The notes beneath the pieces were generated by a model that saw only the letters and a list, made by a program, of their open reading frames with translations, had not been told where the DNA came from and did no database searches. The position numbers were made by a program, and so were the translations under genes. Below, piece after piece: positions 15,736 through 25,454 of a stretch of DNA of 64,000 bases. This DNA is from Legionella maceachernii (GTDB lineage: Bacteria > Pseudomonadota > Gammaproteobacteria > Legionellales > Legionellaceae). The stretch is taken from NCBI RefSeq assembly GCF_900167045.1, contig NZ_FUXJ01000004.1, positions 1-64,000 of the forward strand, given 5' to 3'. Numbering within the stretch: the stretch's first letter is position 1; each line of letters opens with the position of its first letter.

Positions 15736-16500
15736 TTATTGCATGGATATGCCATTTAATTCGCGCCATTCGTTTAAAAGGGCTTGGCGTCTTTTGGGAT
15801 AGCGATGATTGATTAATGTCAGTTTTTTAATGCGATCAATCCGAAAATGACGAAAAGATTGGCGAATTTCACACCAAGCAGCTAAAACGCGGACTTGATC
15901 AAAAAAACCAATGGCGAAAGGCCAAATGACCCGTTTGGTTTCGCTGTCTTTAAGATCCACATAAGTAATTTCCATTTTATGCTCAGAGCGGATGGCTTGG
16001 CGGATCAAGGCTTGTTCCTCGTCACCCGTTGGTGTTTCATGTCCGGGGCCAACAAGAAGACCGGCTGTTTCTAATTTATTACGTAAATCATCGGGAAGTA
16101 CGGCAGCAATTTTTGCCAACGCATTGTGTGATGAAAGTGCTAATCGAGAGTCCGTTCTTTTAGCTACCCATCGTGAACCCAAGACTAACGCTTCAAGCTC
16201 CTCCTCCGAAAACATCAAAGGTGGAAGCATAAAACAAGGCCGCAAACGATAACCAATTCCTGGTTCACCATCAATTTGAGCCCCTTGTGCTTGTAGCGTT
16301 TGAATATCTCGATAAAGTGTTCGCAAACTAATACCGAGCTCAGCGGCGAGCGTTGCTCCGCTTACCGGATAGCGATGGCGACGTAAGATTTGTAATAAAT
16401 CAAGCAGGCGTTCTGTGCGAGACAAGGTTGGAATCCCGATAAAATCAAGAAAAAAGATCCTGCCATATTGTGGCAGGTTAAAACAATAGTTGAAACTCAT
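15736..16500 (-). CDS. HTH-WYL domain transcriptional regulator (YafY/DeoR type)
   Basis: The N-terminal winged helix (SRTERLLDLLQILRRHRYPV, SLRTLYRDIQTLQAQGA) binds DNA. The C-terminal WYL domain (EMKITYV-like HKMEITYVDLK, then WPFAIGFFDQVRVLAAWCE) is a ligand- or nucleic-acid-sensing Sm-like fold. Coordinates use the longest frame from ATG 16500 (254 residues). The family usually begins at MSRTER, so TTG 16425 (229 residues) is an attractive alternative start. Divergent from the gamma-glutamylcyclotransferase-like gene and upstream of the VOC gene, which it probably regulates. Confidence 0.85.
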   Translation of the reverse strand: MSFNYCFNLPQYGRIFFLDFIGIPTLSRTERLLDLLQILRRHRYPVSGATLAAELGISLRTLYRDIQTLQAQGAQIDGEPGIGYRLRPCFMLPPLMFSEEELEALVLGSRWVAKRTDSRLALSSHNALAKIAAVLPDDLRNKLETAGLLVGPGHETPTGDEEQALIRQAIRSEHKMEITYVDLKDSETKRVIWPFAIGFFDQVRVLAAWCEIRQSFRHFRIDRIKKLTLINHRYPKRRQALLNEWRELNGISMQ

Positions 16501-16574
16501 TCTTCCTCATTTGGCTTTAAATTTTGAGTTAGAGGACGTAATATCTCCGGTATTTAAACCAAACGGATAATTTC

Positions 16575-16931
16575 ATGCCAAAACTCTTTTCTTACGGCAC
16601 TCTGCAATTGGCGTCAGTGCAGATGGCTACTTTCTCAAGGCATTTAGAAGGTAAAAAAGACAGCTTAAAAGGCTATGTGTTAAGGGATTTGCAAATAACG
16701 GATCCTCATGTCCTAAGGGTGAGCGGTAAGGCAGTGCATCAGATACTTGTGCCAACAGGTCAAGAGAGGGATCAAGTTGCAGGAATGGTCTTTGAGCTCA
16801 CCGAGGCGGAACTAGTAAAAGCAGACGAATACGAAGTTGACGATTACGTACGAATCAACGTTCATTTGGTTTCAGGTACTGAAGCTTGGGTCTATGCTCA
16901 TCGTTCAGTGATTGCTCAGAAAGTTGATTAG
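16575..16931 (+). CDS. Gamma-glutamylcyclotransferase-like (AIG2/GGCT family) protein
   Basis: A 118-residue cytoplasmic protein with the GGCT fold signature FSYGTLQ at residues 5-11 (the substrate-binding YGTL loop) and a central MVFELTEAELVKADEYE, where the Glu in ADEYE is the expected catalytic acid. The C-terminal AWVYAH strand completes the barrel. Family members release 5-oxoproline from gamma-glutamyl amines or peptides; the true substrate is unknown. It converges on the malic enzyme gene with a 10-bp gap. Confidence 0.85.
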   Translation: MPKLFSYGTLQLASVQMATFSRHLEGKKDSLKGYVLRDLQITDPHVLRVSGKAVHQILVPTGQERDQVAGMVFELTEAELVKADEYEVDDYVRINVHLVSGTEAWVYAHRSVIAQKVD

Positions 16932-16941
16932 AGAGGAGCAA

Positions 16942-18663
16942 TTATTTGCATTCAGTTCTTCTGAAAGGCAAATACCGGGGTTCCCAAAATAAATCTTGAA
17001 TCAACTTCTCGATCTCTGCATCTTGATTCTTTTGTGCTAATCCTTCTTTTATCGCCGTAGTAGCCACGGCGACGGCAATGTGTTTAGCGACCACTTGTGC
17101 TTCATTAAGTGAAGGAAGCAACGGAGCGAAGCTGTGCTGTTTACTGGGTGCGTATTCACTTAATGTGGAAGCTGCGGCCCAGATCATTTCTTTGGATAAT
17201 CGCGAAGCTTGTACCGCGATAATTCCTAAACCTATTCCAGGAAAGACTAACGCATTATTGCATTGGGCAATTTCTAATAAACGGTTTTGATAATCTACTG
17301 CAGGGAAAGCAGTTCCAGTGGCTATTAATGCTTTGCCTTGACTCCACGCTAAAAGATCAGCAGGTTGTGCTTCACATTTTTCATCAGGATTTGAAAGAGG
17401 AAAAATAATAGGGCGCTCACAAGCTGAGGCCATGATTTCCACAATTTCTTGAGAGAAAGTACCGGGTTGGGCGGAGCAACCGATTAAAATAGTAGGCTTC
17501 ACTTGCCTGACGGTGTCAGTTAAGCTGGGTAGTTGTTTATTATGAGTAGGCCACCAAGCAATTTCAGCTTTTGCACGCGCATAAGGTTTTTGGGCCTCTG
17601 TAAGTTCTAAATCAGAATCCACTAAAAGGCCTTGGCGATCGATAAGCCAAAAGCGTTTATAAGCGTCTTCCTTACTTAATCCTTGCCTCATCATGGCTTC
17701 AACGATCTGATCGCTTATACCCGTCCCTGCAGAACCTGCACCAAAAACCACAATTCGATGATCGGTAAGATTGATGCCAGTCACATCGCAGGCAGCCAAT
17801 AATGCCGATAAAGTGACAGCGCCCGTGCCCTGAATATCATCATTAAAAGTGCATAATTGATCTTGGTATTGATCTAAGATTCGTCTAGCATTGTTTCGGC
17901 CGAAATCTTCCCAATGCAAGAAAGCATTAGGAAAATGCCTGCGCACCGCATCAACAAAAGTCTGAATAAAAGCATCATATTGCTCTTGTGCGATACGTGG
18001 GTGTTGACAGCCAAGGTATAACGGGTCATTAAGTAATTCTTGGTTATTTGTGCCCACATCAAGAAAAACGGGTAAAGTGCGAATGGGATTAATACCGCCA
18101 CACAGGGAGTACACCATGAGTTTGGCAACCGGAATATCCATGCCGCCGATCCCTTGATCGCCAATACCCAATACACCTTCCCCATCTGTGACTACGATTA
18201 AATCGATTTCAGGATTTGAGCGATTGTTTATAATTTCTTCAATTTGATTTACATCAGAATGGGCAATATATAAGCCTCTTGGTTGGCGGTATTCATGGCT
18301 GAACCGTTTAACGGCAGTCCCTACAATGGGGGTATAAATGGTAGGAAGCATTTCTCCTAAGTGCTGGCTTAGCAGTTTGTAGAACAAAACCTGATTTTTA
18401 TCATGCAAATTATTGAGGTAAATGTTTTGCTGAAGACGCGTTTTATAGCTGGAATATTGTAAATAACTGCGATTGACCTGCTCATCTAACGTTTCGATGC
18501 GATGGGGAAGTTTACCAAGTAAACCAAACGCACGCCGCTCTTCCCGGGTAAAAGCTGTGCCTTTATTCAGTTGAGGGATAGTGAGCAACGGTTTACCGAA
18601 GATAGCGGTTTCGATGTGGAGTTCTCCAGTTTGCTCATCACGAATAATTTTGAAGTCTAGCAT
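16942..18663 (-). CDS. maeA: NAD-dependent malic enzyme
   Basis: A 573-residue cytosolic enzyme converting malate to pyruvate and CO2. Visible family marks are ERRAFGLLGKLP near residue 40, the malate/metal region LIVVTDGEGVLGIGDQGIGGM near 165 (read in two parts), FGRNNARRILDQYQ with CTFNDDIQGTGAV near 265-285, and the dinucleotide fold VVFGAGSAGTGISDQI near 315. Length matches the SfcA/MaeA class rather than the longer MaeB fused to phosphotransacetylase. This suits an amino-acid-consuming, gluconeogenic organism. Convergent with the preceding gene; the upstream 150 bp hold its promoter and that of the lipoprotein gene. Confidence 0.93.
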   Translation of the reverse strand: MLDFKIIRDEQTGELHIETAIFGKPLLTIPQLNKGTAFTREERRAFGLLGKLPHRIETLDEQVNRSYLQYSSYKTRLQQNIYLNNLHDKNQVLFYKLLSQHLGEMLPTIYTPIVGTAVKRFSHEYRQPRGLYIAHSDVNQIEEIINNRSNPEIDLIVVTDGEGVLGIGDQGIGGMDIPVAKLMVYSLCGGINPIRTLPVFLDVGTNNQELLNDPLYLGCQHPRIAQEQYDAFIQTFVDAVRRHFPNAFLHWEDFGRNNARRILDQYQDQLCTFNDDIQGTGAVTLSALLAACDVTGINLTDHRIVVFGAGSAGTGISDQIVEAMMRQGLSKEDAYKRFWLIDRQGLLVDSDLELTEAQKPYARAKAEIAWWPTHNKQLPSLTDTVRQVKPTILIGCSAQPGTFSQEIVEIMASACERPIIFPLSNPDEKCEAQPADLLAWSQGKALIATGTAFPAVDYQNRLLEIAQCNNALVFPGIGLGIIAVQASRLSKEMIWAAASTLSEYAPSKQHSFAPLLPSLNEAQVVAKHIAVAVATTAIKEGLAQKNQDAEIEKLIQDLFWEPRYLPFRRTECK

Positions 18664-18824
18664 AATTATTTTTCATCAAATCGAAAGGGCATAACAATAA
18701 CTAATAAGCAGCATGTATTCAATGCAGTAAAAAATTATAGTTCTAAAATGAAGGGCGAACATGGCGTTAGTGTACCACAAATGGTAACATCGGCAGTTTT
18801 ATTATAAATGCCCAGAGGTTGGTA

Positions 18825-19208
18825 ATGATAAAGTACTTGTTGATGGCCTGCATGCCATTGATATTAGCTGCTTGTTCGACTCAAAGTAATGAACAATACT
18901 ATCGAACGCATCCGCAAGTATTACAAGATGCGATAAAAAATTGTTCTACAGGGCAGTCCTCTCGGCTCAGTTGTGAACAGTTAGCCAATATTGCAACGAG
19001 TGTGAATGAGCTGGCTTTTCAATTGCAAATCAATCCGCAAGCGTTTGGTAAAAAAATACTGTCACTGCAAGAAACATTAGCGCGTCAACAAGCTGATTTA
19101 AACACCAATCCTAATCAACCCGCGCTTAGAGAAACAGTGAAAAAAAATGAAGAGCAGTTGGCTGAGTTTTTAGCAGTAGTCCGATGGATAGAATCCCCAG
19201 AGAGTTAG
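18825..19208 (+). CDS. Small lipoprotein of unknown function
   Basis: The N-terminus is a lipoprotein signal with lipobox LAACS (modified Cys at about residue 16). The mature part is short and helical with heptad-like spacing (residues about 60-115: [27 protein letters not shown]), so a small coiled-coil-rich periplasmic lipoprotein is likely. ATG 18825 with AGAGGTTGG upstream is preferred over TTG 18819. The stop and the SurE start are one base apart, so the two genes are co-transcribed. No function is known to me. Confidence 0.8.
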   Translation: MIKYLLMACMPLILAACSTQSNEQYYRTHPQVLQDAIKNCSTGQSSRLSCEQLANIATSVNELAFQLQINPQAFGKKILSLQETLARQQADLNTNPNQPALRETVKKNEEQLAEFLAVVRWIESPES

Positions 19209-19209
19209 T

Positions 19210-19968
19210 ATGAGAATTTTGGTAAGTAACGATGATGGTGTGTATGCCCCAGGCATACGAGCACTTGCTAATGAAATGGCGACCATTGCAGAAGTCGTGG
19301 TGGTTGCTCCCGATCGAAATCGCAGTGGTGCCAGCAATTCCCTCACTTTGACAAGGCCACTGAGAATTAAGCAATTAGATAATAGCTATTACAGTGTAGA
19401 AGGCACGCCTACTGATTGCGTGCATTTAGCTTTAACTGGGTTTCTTGAACCCACTGCTGACATGGTGGTTTCAGGAATCAATGACGGAGCTAATCTCGGT
19501 GATGATATTCTCTACTCAGGAACGGTTGCCGCAGCGATGGAAGGACGGTATTTGGGACTGCCAGCCATTGCCTTTTCGATGGTTGGGGAAAATATTCAGC
19601 ATTATGATGCTGCTGCGGCAATTGCCCGGCAATTAGTTCTTAAAATGCGTGCTAATTTATTGCCGTCTCAAACGATCTTAAATGTTAATATTCCTGATTT
19701 GCCATTAGAAAAAATCCGGGGAATTGAAGTCACACGTTTGGGGACTCGGCATGCAGCGGAACCTGTTGTTAAGGAATATGACCCTCGTGGACGTCCGATT
19801 TACTGGGTAGGGCCTTCTGGCGTCGAAGCAGATGCTGGGCCTGGTACCGATTTTTATGCCATTGCTCAAAATTGTGTATCGATTACTCCTCTACAACTCG
19901 ATATGACGCATTATAAGGTATTTGATACCTTATCTGCTTGGGTTCATGAAATTAATTGGAGCGTATAA
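19210..19968 (+). CDS. surE: 5'/3'-nucleotidase SurE
   Basis: A 252-residue metal-dependent nucleotidase/exopolyphosphatase of stationary-phase survival. It has the invariant N-terminal [20 protein letters not shown] (metal-binding DD at 8-9), [14 protein letters not shown] and [20 protein letters not shown] with catalytic Asn/Ser residues, all intact. Length is normal. It lies in the classical order surE-nlpD-rpoS, but the pcm methyltransferase gene found between surE and nlpD in enterobacteria is absent. Likely co-transcribed with the lipoprotein gene upstream. Confidence 0.96.
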   Translation: MRILVSNDDGVYAPGIRALANEMATIAEVVVVAPDRNRSGASNSLTLTRPLRIKQLDNSYYSVEGTPTDCVHLALTGFLEPTADMVVSGINDGANLGDDILYSGTVAAAMEGRYLGLPAIAFSMVGENIQHYDAAAAIARQLVLKMRANLLPSQTILNVNIPDLPLEKIRGIEVTRLGTRHAAEPVVKEYDPRGRPIYWVGPSGVEADAGPGTDFYAIAQNCVSITPLQLDMTHYKVFDTLSAWVHEINWSV

Positions 19969-20053
19969 ATTGCATTTTTCTATGGCCTTACAATCAGATA
20001 ACCGCTAAAGTGTAGTGCTAATTTACCAATACTATTCTTTACCCGAGATAAAT

Positions 20054-20794
20054 ATGTACAAATTGTGCGTATTAATACTAATAATACTGCTTGCTGCTTG
20101 TACCTCCAGGCCCAGCTTAGCCCCGGTGGTTGAGTTAAAATGGAAACCACAGAATCCCAATAAAACCACTCACATTGTGCAGCGCGGTGATACGCTTTAT
20201 GCCGTTGCTTTTCGCTATGATCAAGATTATCGACAACTGGCTGCAATGAACCACTTGCATAGACCTTTTGCATTAAGAGTGGGTCAGGTTTTACGTGTTA
20301 GAGGAATAGCTCCTCGTGCTCGATTTTTGCCAATGAGGACAACACGTACTGCACGCTACGTAGCTCGCACTAAACAGAATAGCTATTCTAATGCCAAACC
20401 TCATAGGTATGGAGCAGTCTCTAATCAAGGTCAAAAATGGATTTGGCCTGTCAACGGTCGGGTTGCAGCCCGATTTGCTCCTCAGCAAGGAAAAAAAGGC
20501 ATAGATATTGCTGGTAAAAAAGGTGAAAAGATACGAGCAGCGTCCAGTGGAGTAGTTGCTTATGCAGGCAGTGGGCTTTCTGGGTATGGAAATTTGATCA
20601 TCATTAAACACAATGATCAATACCTTACTGCCTACGGTAACAACTCAAGAAATAGGGTTAAGGAAGGGCAAAACGTTAAAGCTGGACAAATTATTGCCGA
20701 AATGGGTGTTATCGATAGAAGATATTGGGGCGTCCATTTTGAAATTAGAAAGGCTGGGAAACCAGTTAATCCTTTGGATTATTTAAAGGGTTAA
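20054..20794 (+). CDS. nlpD: NlpD-like LysM/LytM lipoprotein (amidase activator)
   Basis: Outer-membrane lipoprotein that, in E. coli, activates the AmiC cell-separation amidase. I start at ATG 20054, giving a lipoprotein signal with lipobox LLAACT; the open frame begins at 20015. A LysM domain (HIVQRGDTLYAVAFRYDQ) lies at residues about 40-85 and a degenerate LytM/M23 domain at 130-245. The zinc ligands are lost: KKGIDIAG replaces the HxxxD segment and AYGNN replaces the HxH motif, as expected for an activator rather than a peptidase. The rpoS promoter probably lies inside this gene, as in other gammaproteobacteria. Confidence 0.92.
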   Translation: MYKLCVLILIILLAACTSRPSLAPVVELKWKPQNPNKTTHIVQRGDTLYAVAFRYDQDYRQLAAMNHLHRPFALRVGQVLRVRGIAPRARFLPMRTTRTARYVARTKQNSYSNAKPHRYGAVSNQGQKWIWPVNGRVAARFAPQQGKKGIDIAGKKGEKIRAASSGVVAYAGSGLSGYGNLIIIKHNDQYLTAYGNNSRNRVKEGQNVKAGQIIAEMGVIDRRYWGVHFEIRKAGKPVNPLDYLKG

Positions 20795-20897
20795 GAGAGC
20801 TTGGCTTGAAAAATAAGCAATTTGTACATATTTTATATGCCATAATGCTATGAAGCAGTGTTTTTTTCTTATTGAGATATGAACACATAGGTGAAAT

Positions 20898-21914
20898 ATG
20901 CAGGCAGATAACGAATCAATGAAGGAAGATGAAATTCCAGAAGAAGAGTGGGATGAATCTCCTACTGAGGAAGTGTTGCTCTCTGAAGAGCCAACTGACG
21001 TCGTTGAGGAAGTAGAGGAAGACCTCCCTGATTTTAGTGATGAAGAGGCATTCCCTAGTTTTCAGAGAGGCAGACAAGCGTCCAAAATTATGGATGCGAC
21101 ACAAATTTATTTGAGCGAAATTGGGTTTTCTCCATTGCTCTCAGCTGAAGAAGAAGTCCATTACGCGAGGCTCGCACTTAAAGGTGATGCTGCGGCGCGT
21201 AAAAAAATGATCGAGTCCAATTTGCGTTTAGTGGTAAAGATTGCACGGCGCTATCTTAATCGTGGATTACCGCTCCTTGATTTGATTGAGGAAGGGAATT
21301 TAGGATTGATGAAATCAGTGGAAAAATTTGATCCTGATCGAGGGTTTCGCTTTTCTACGTACGCCACTTGGTGGATTAGACAAACCATTGAACGGGCGAT
21401 CATGAATCAAACACGCACCATAAGGCTACCCATTCATGTGGTAAAAGAGCTCAATGTTTATTTACGAGCCGCAAGGCAATTAACTCAAAAGCTTGATCAT
21501 GAACCTTCAGCAGAAGAAATTGCAGAAATGGTGGACAAACCTCTTGAGGATGTTGAAAAACTACTGGGCTTGAATGACAAAGTGGCTTCTGTCGATACGC
21601 CTATTGGTTATGATGAAAGTAAATCGTTGTTGGATACTATTGCTGATGAAAACAGTATGAATCCAGCAGAGCTTTTAACGGATGAAAATTTGCGTAATCA
21701 TATTGAATCCTTACTGGATAAATTAACAGAAAACCAACAACAGGTCATTGCAAGACGTTTTGGTTTGCGCGGTTTTGAAAAAGCGACTTTGGAAGATGTT
21801 GGCAAAGAAATTGATTTAACACGGGAACGCGTTAGACAAATTCAAGTTGAAGCCTTAAAAACACTAAGAGGACTCTTGGAAAGAGTAGGTTTGACACAGG
21901 AAGATTTGTTTTAA
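20898..21914 (+). CDS. rpoS: RNA polymerase sigma factor RpoS (sigma-38)
   Basis: A 338-residue sigma-70-family factor. An acidic N-terminal tail (residues 1-55) is followed by region 1.2 ([17 protein letters not shown]), region 2 with [19 protein letters not shown], region 3, and region 4.2 ([19 protein letters not shown]). Length and position after nlpD identify RpoS rather than RpoD, which is much larger. In Legionella RpoS drives transmissive-phase and intracellular-growth genes. AGGTGA before ATG 20898 is a good ribosome site. A long hairpin ends the unit. Confidence 0.97.
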   Translation: MQADNESMKEDEIPEEEWDESPTEEVLLSEEPTDVVEEVEEDLPDFSDEEAFPSFQRGRQASKIMDATQIYLSEIGFSPLLSAEEEVHYARLALKGDAAARKKMIESNLRLVVKIARRYLNRGLPLLDLIEEGNLGLMKSVEKFDPDRGFRFSTYATWWIRQTIERAIMNQTRTIRLPIHVVKELNVYLRAARQLTQKLDHEPSAEEIAEMVDKPLEDVEKLLGLNDKVASVDTPIGYDESKSLLDTIADENSMNPAELLTDENLRNHIESLLDKLTENQQQVIARRFGLRGFEKATLEDVGKEIDLTRERVRQIQVEALKTLRGLLERVGLTQEDLF

Positions 21915-21941
21915 AGCATTAAGTAAGGCCAGCTCTCTCCC

Positions 21942-21972
21942 CTATGTCCTGCGACTTGCTCGCGGGACATAG
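21942..21972 (+). terminator. Long hairpin after rpoS
   Basis: CTATGTCC at 21942-21949 pairs with GGACATAG at 21965-21972; inside, TGCGA and TCGCG extend the stem around a short loop. There is no clear T-run, so it may be a REP-like mRNA-stabilising structure as much as a terminator. It shares its GCGACTTG core with the palindrome at 15160. Confidence 0.6.
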
Positions 21973-22021
21973 AGTGATAGCCCCCGATTCCTAACTTAAT
22001 GTCAGGAACTCAGTGCGGCTA

Positions 22022-23275
22022 TTAGCCACTAAAATTAGAGCCTAAACTTTGCCAGCACTTGGAGTAATCCAATTGCCTTGCGGGATGCATTAATGCCTCT
22101 TCACTAATTAGCCAAGGCATTTTGGTTTCAAACATAAACGCTAAAGTATCTTTGTATCGAGTCGGTGTTAATTGTTGACTGACCGCATTTTGATACGTTT
22201 CATTATCTGGGCCATGCCCAATCATGCAATTATGGATACTGACGCCACCCGGCAAAAAGCCTGTTTTTTTCGCATCATATTCTCCATCAATTAACCCCAT
22301 CAGCTCGCTCATGATGTTGCGATGAAAATAAGGAGGCCGGAACGTATGTTCAGAAACCACCCAGCGTGAGGGAAAAATAACAAAATCCATATTAGCGACA
22401 CCCGGGGTGTCACTTTCAGAGGTTAATACCGTGAAAATTGAGGGATCAGGATGATCAAAGCTTACGCTATTTATCGTATTGAAAAGGGATAAATCATAGC
22501 TATAAGGGGCATAATTTCCTTGCCATGCTACCACATTGAGTGGGGAATGGTGCGATTGGGCTGTCCAAAATCGTTGCTGATATTTGCAAAAGAGCGTCAC
22601 TTCTTCTTCTCTCTGATCTTCAAAGGCTGCCTGAGGGTAGAGAAAATGCCGGGGGTTCGCTAAACCGTTGGCGCCAATGGGACCCAGTTGGGGCAATGTA
22701 AAAGGGGAGCCAGTATTTTCGCAAAGATAACCGCAAGCCAAAGGACAAGACAGATCCATCTTAAATTTTACTCCACGAGGAATCACTGCAATTTTGCCAG
22801 GAGTCAGAGGAAGTCGACCAAACTCTGTGTAAAGAAGAATTTCTCCAAGATAAGGCACCAGCAATAGTTCACCGTCACTGTTACTAAAATAACGGTTGTT
22901 CATCGAGCGATTGCATTGGTAAATAAAGGCGTTTGTTAGGTTATTGCCGGCGATGTAAAATAAGCCATCGATGAAATCTTGGGGATTGGTAGGGCAGGGT
23001 AACGGAGACCAGCGCCATGGATTAGGCGCCTGATCTTTTGCCTGGACAAGCCTTTTCCCTTTAGAATAGGGGACGTAATCTTCATGCACTACCGAAGGAA
23101 AGGTTCGATAAAGCCAGCTGCGTAAATTCACATGCCTTGGCCTTGTGAAAGCACTTCCACTTAATTGCTCTGCGTATAAACCGAATGGACATTGTTGAGG
23201 AGAGTTTTGTTCTTTGGGTAGTGCTTTAGGAATTGCTTCTGATTGATGGTAATTACCAAACCCTGATAGATACAC
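22022..23275 (-). CDS. hmgA: Homogentisate 1,2-dioxygenase
   Basis: Iron-dependent enzyme opening the ring of homogentisate in tyrosine/phenylalanine breakdown; its loss causes pyomelanin accumulation, a trait typical of Legionella. I choose GTG 23275 because AGGGAG sits just before it and the protein then begins [14 protein letters not shown], like known homologues; TTG 23290 is the longer option. The C-terminal iron site is intact: [14 protein letters not shown] gives His and Glu, and IGHGPDNE the second His. Length 417 residues. Divergent from yebC, with 160 bp between that hold both promoters. Confidence 0.95.
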   Translation of the reverse strand: MYLSGFGNYHQSEAIPKALPKEQNSPQQCPFGLYAEQLSGSAFTRPRHVNLRSWLYRTFPSVVHEDYVPYSKGKRLVQAKDQAPNPWRWSPLPCPTNPQDFIDGLFYIAGNNLTNAFIYQCNRSMNNRYFSNSDGELLLVPYLGEILLYTEFGRLPLTPGKIAVIPRGVKFKMDLSCPLACGYLCENTGSPFTLPQLGPIGANGLANPRHFLYPQAAFEDQREEEVTLFCKYQQRFWTAQSHHSPLNVVAWQGNYAPYSYDLSLFNTINSVSFDHPDPSIFTVLTSESDTPGVANMDFVIFPSRWVVSEHTFRPPYFHRNIMSELMGLIDGEYDAKKTGFLPGGVSIHNCMIGHGPDNETYQNAVSQQLTPTRYKDTLAFMFETKMPWLISEEALMHPARQLDYSKCWQSLGSNFSG

Positions 23276-23435
23276 CTTTGTCTCCCTCAATAGCGGTGAT
23301 TCTTATTTGGAATTGTCTAGAATAACTTGAAAAAGTTAAAAAAGTCGAGACCGATAAGTCTAGTCAGCGTTCTTTTTAATACAATGGCGATGTATAATCA
23401 CCCCATTTAAGGTCGTTTCGCTGAGGTAGACATTC

Positions 23436-24170
23436 ATGGCTGGACATAGTAAATGGGCTAATATTCGTTTTCGCAAAGGTGCACAAGATGCTAAACGGGG
23501 TAAAATTTTCACTAAGCTAATTCGAGAAATTACGGTTGCCGCACGCGCGGGCGGTGCTGAAGAATCATCCAATCCAAGATTACGTGACGCGGTGAGTAAA
23601 GCCCTAAAAGCCAATATGAAACGCGATACTATTGACGGTGCAATCAAGCGTGGTGCGGGTGGTTTAGAAGGCGAAAGTATGATGGAAATGCGCTATGAGG
23701 GCTATGGTCCTGGGGGTGTTGCTATTCTGGTTGATTGCTTATCCGACAATAAAAACCGCACTGTTTCAGAAGTTCGCCATGCATTTACAAAACACGGTGG
23801 AAATTTAGGAACAGATGGTTCTGTTGCTTACCTATTTAACAAACAAGGTGAAATCCTTTTAGCGCCTAATCAACCTGAAGAAAAGGTTATGGAAATTGCA
23901 ATTGAAGCGGGTGCGGAAGACGTGATTACGGAAGAGGGACAAATAGAAATTATTACCGCCGCCGATAATTATCATACAGTATTGGCTGCTATTCAGCAGG
24001 CAGGGTATGAAATTGAACAATCACAGCTCACTATGCGTGCTCAGACAATGGTGCCTTTGGATAAAGAATCTGCCGAAAGCTTAATAAAGTTAATTGACAT
24101 GCTGGAAGATTTGGATGATGTGCAAGAAGTACACAGTAACGCAGAATTTCCAGAATCTATCTTTGAATGA
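23436..24170 (+). CDS. yebC: YebC/PmpR family DNA-binding/translation-associated protein
   Basis: A 244-residue cytosolic protein with the family hallmark MAGHSKWANIRFRKGAQDAKRGKIF at its start (quoted in part: MAGHSKWANI), a middle MRYEGYGPGGVAILVDCLSDN and FTKHGGNLG. Reported roles of the family include transcriptional control and relief of ribosome stalling. It is the first gene of the usual yebC-ruvC-ruvA cluster. Length normal. Confidence 0.95.
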   Translation: MAGHSKWANIRFRKGAQDAKRGKIFTKLIREITVAARAGGAEESSNPRLRDAVSKALKANMKRDTIDGAIKRGAGGLEGESMMEMRYEGYGPGGVAILVDCLSDNKNRTVSEVRHAFTKHGGNLGTDGSVAYLFNKQGEILLAPNQPEEKVMEIAIEAGAEDVITEEGQIEIITAADNYHTVLAAIQQAGYEIEQSQLTMRAQTMVPLDKESAESLIKLIDMLEDLDDVQEVHSNAEFPESIFE

Positions 24171-24186
24171 ATGCTTAGCAGACAGT

Positions 24187-24234
24187 AGTAGGTGGGAGGC
24201 CTTGGTCTAATAGTAGATCTTGGCCCAGCCTACT
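24187..24234 (+). other. Hairpin between yebC and ruvC
   Basis: AGTAGG at 24187-24192 pairs with CCTACT at 24229-24234, with GGCC blocks pairing further inside. It sits between the yebC stop and the ruvC start and may attenuate or process the transcript. It lacks a T-run. Confidence 0.45.
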
Positions 24235-24267
24235 TTGATTTCATGTTTGTCGAAAAGGTATGTATCA

Positions 24268-24789
24268 GTGAGTATCATTTTAGGGATTGACCCAGGATCA
24301 CGCATAACGGGTTATGGCATTATCAAAGAAGAAAATCGAAAGCTCCATTATATTGATAGTGGATGCATTCGCACTTCCGAAGGCCTATTAAGCCAACGTC
24401 TATTGGAAATTTTCGATGGGATCTGTCAGTTAATGGATCATTATTCGCCCGATGAGGTAGCAATAGAACAGGTCTTCATGCACCAAAACCCCAATTCGGC
24501 ACTGAAGTTAGGGCATGCGAGAGGTGTTGCCATGGTTGCCGCGGCTTCACATCGAGTTAAGGTAAGCGAATATTCAGCGCGTGAAATTAAGCAGTCGGTT
24601 GTGGGCTATGGCGCAGCGCAGAAAACTCAGGTAAAGCATATGGTTGTCAATATTCTTATGCTCAATCGTGCCCCACAGAATGATGCAGCAGACGCTTTAG
24701 CCATAGCCATATGTCACAGCCATATGCGCCATGGCTTAGCTGCCCTACAACAAGCCCGACAGCAAGGTATAAGGAGTCGTGAGAAATGA
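24268..24789 (+). CDS. ruvC: Holliday junction resolvase RuvC
   Basis: Endonuclease that cuts Holliday junctions with RuvAB. I choose GTG 24268 (AAAAGG upstream), giving MSIILGIDPGSR and a 173-residue protein, the usual RuvC length; the open frame starts at 24220. Catalytic acids are visible: Asp in GIDPGS, Glu in VAIEQVF and the pair in QNDAADALAIAICH. It overlaps ruvA by four bases (ATGA), implying translational coupling. Confidence 0.95.
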   Translation: MSIILGIDPGSRITGYGIIKEENRKLHYIDSGCIRTSEGLLSQRLLEIFDGICQLMDHYSPDEVAIEQVFMHQNPNSALKLGHARGVAMVAAASHRVKVSEYSAREIKQSVVGYGAAQKTQVKHMVVNILMLNRAPQNDAADALAIAICHSHMRHGLAALQQARQQGIRSREK

Positions 24790-25388
24790 TAGGTTGGTTA
24801 AGCGGGCAAATCGTTGATAAACATCAATTAGGGAAATTAGTAATAGATGTGAATGGCGTGGGTTATGATGTTGAAACATCCTTGCAAACGTTTTTTCAAC
24901 TCGAATCGCATCAAGGTAGAGTAGGATTACACATCCATACCGTTGTGCGAGAAGATGCGTTGTTGCTTTATGGGTTTTTAGATAAGCTTGAACGCGCCTT
25001 ATTTCGTGCTTTAATCAAAGTGAATGGGGTTGGGCCTAAAATGGCAATCACCATTCTTTCCGGTATTACTCCCCCTGACTTTATTCAATGTATTCATGAT
25101 CAAAACACCTCGTATTTGACTAAATTGCCCGGGATTGGTAAAAAAACAGCCGAGCGTTTGATGATCGAAATGAAAGACAGCATTAAGCAGTTTGGTTCGA
25201 GTGATTTAGGTCAATCGATGACTAAATCAGTGATAAATCTGCGTGAACAAGATGAGGCCATTAGTGCTTTGGAAGCGTTAGGGTATAAGCAGCAAGAAGC
25301 CATAAAAGTGATTAATAAAATTGATGATGGCAGTAAAACGTGCGAACAGCTGATTAGACAAGCATTGCAATTGTTGAGTAGCCGGTAA
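24786..25388 (+). CDS. ruvA: Holliday junction DNA helicase subunit RuvA
   Basis: A 200-residue protein forming the tetramer that holds Holliday junctions open for RuvB. It begins MIGWLSGQIVDK and contains the two helix-hairpin-helix motifs (VNGVGPKMAITILSG and LPGIGKKTAERLMIEMKD) and the C-terminal RuvB-contacting three-helix domain. The partner ruvB is not adjacent: the next gene is on the opposite strand, so ruvB must lie elsewhere. Confidence 0.96.
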   Translation: MIGWLSGQIVDKHQLGKLVIDVNGVGYDVETSLQTFFQLESHQGRVGLHIHTVVREDALLLYGFLDKLERALFRALIKVNGVGPKMAITILSGITPPDFIQCIHDQNTSYLTKLPGIGKKTAERLMIEMKDSIKQFGSSDLGQSMTKSVINLREQDEAISALEALGYKQQEAIKVINKIDDGSKTCEQLIRQALQLLSSR

Positions 25389-25454
25389 CAAGCAAGCCTG
25401 TATGAAACGCAGTGTCAGCATTTATGCCACAATTTCTAGGGCTATGTCTATGAG

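Noticed and set aside
25389-25454. Search for ruvB after ruvA
   Set aside because: Only 66 bp remain before a convergent gene; ruvB is not in this window.
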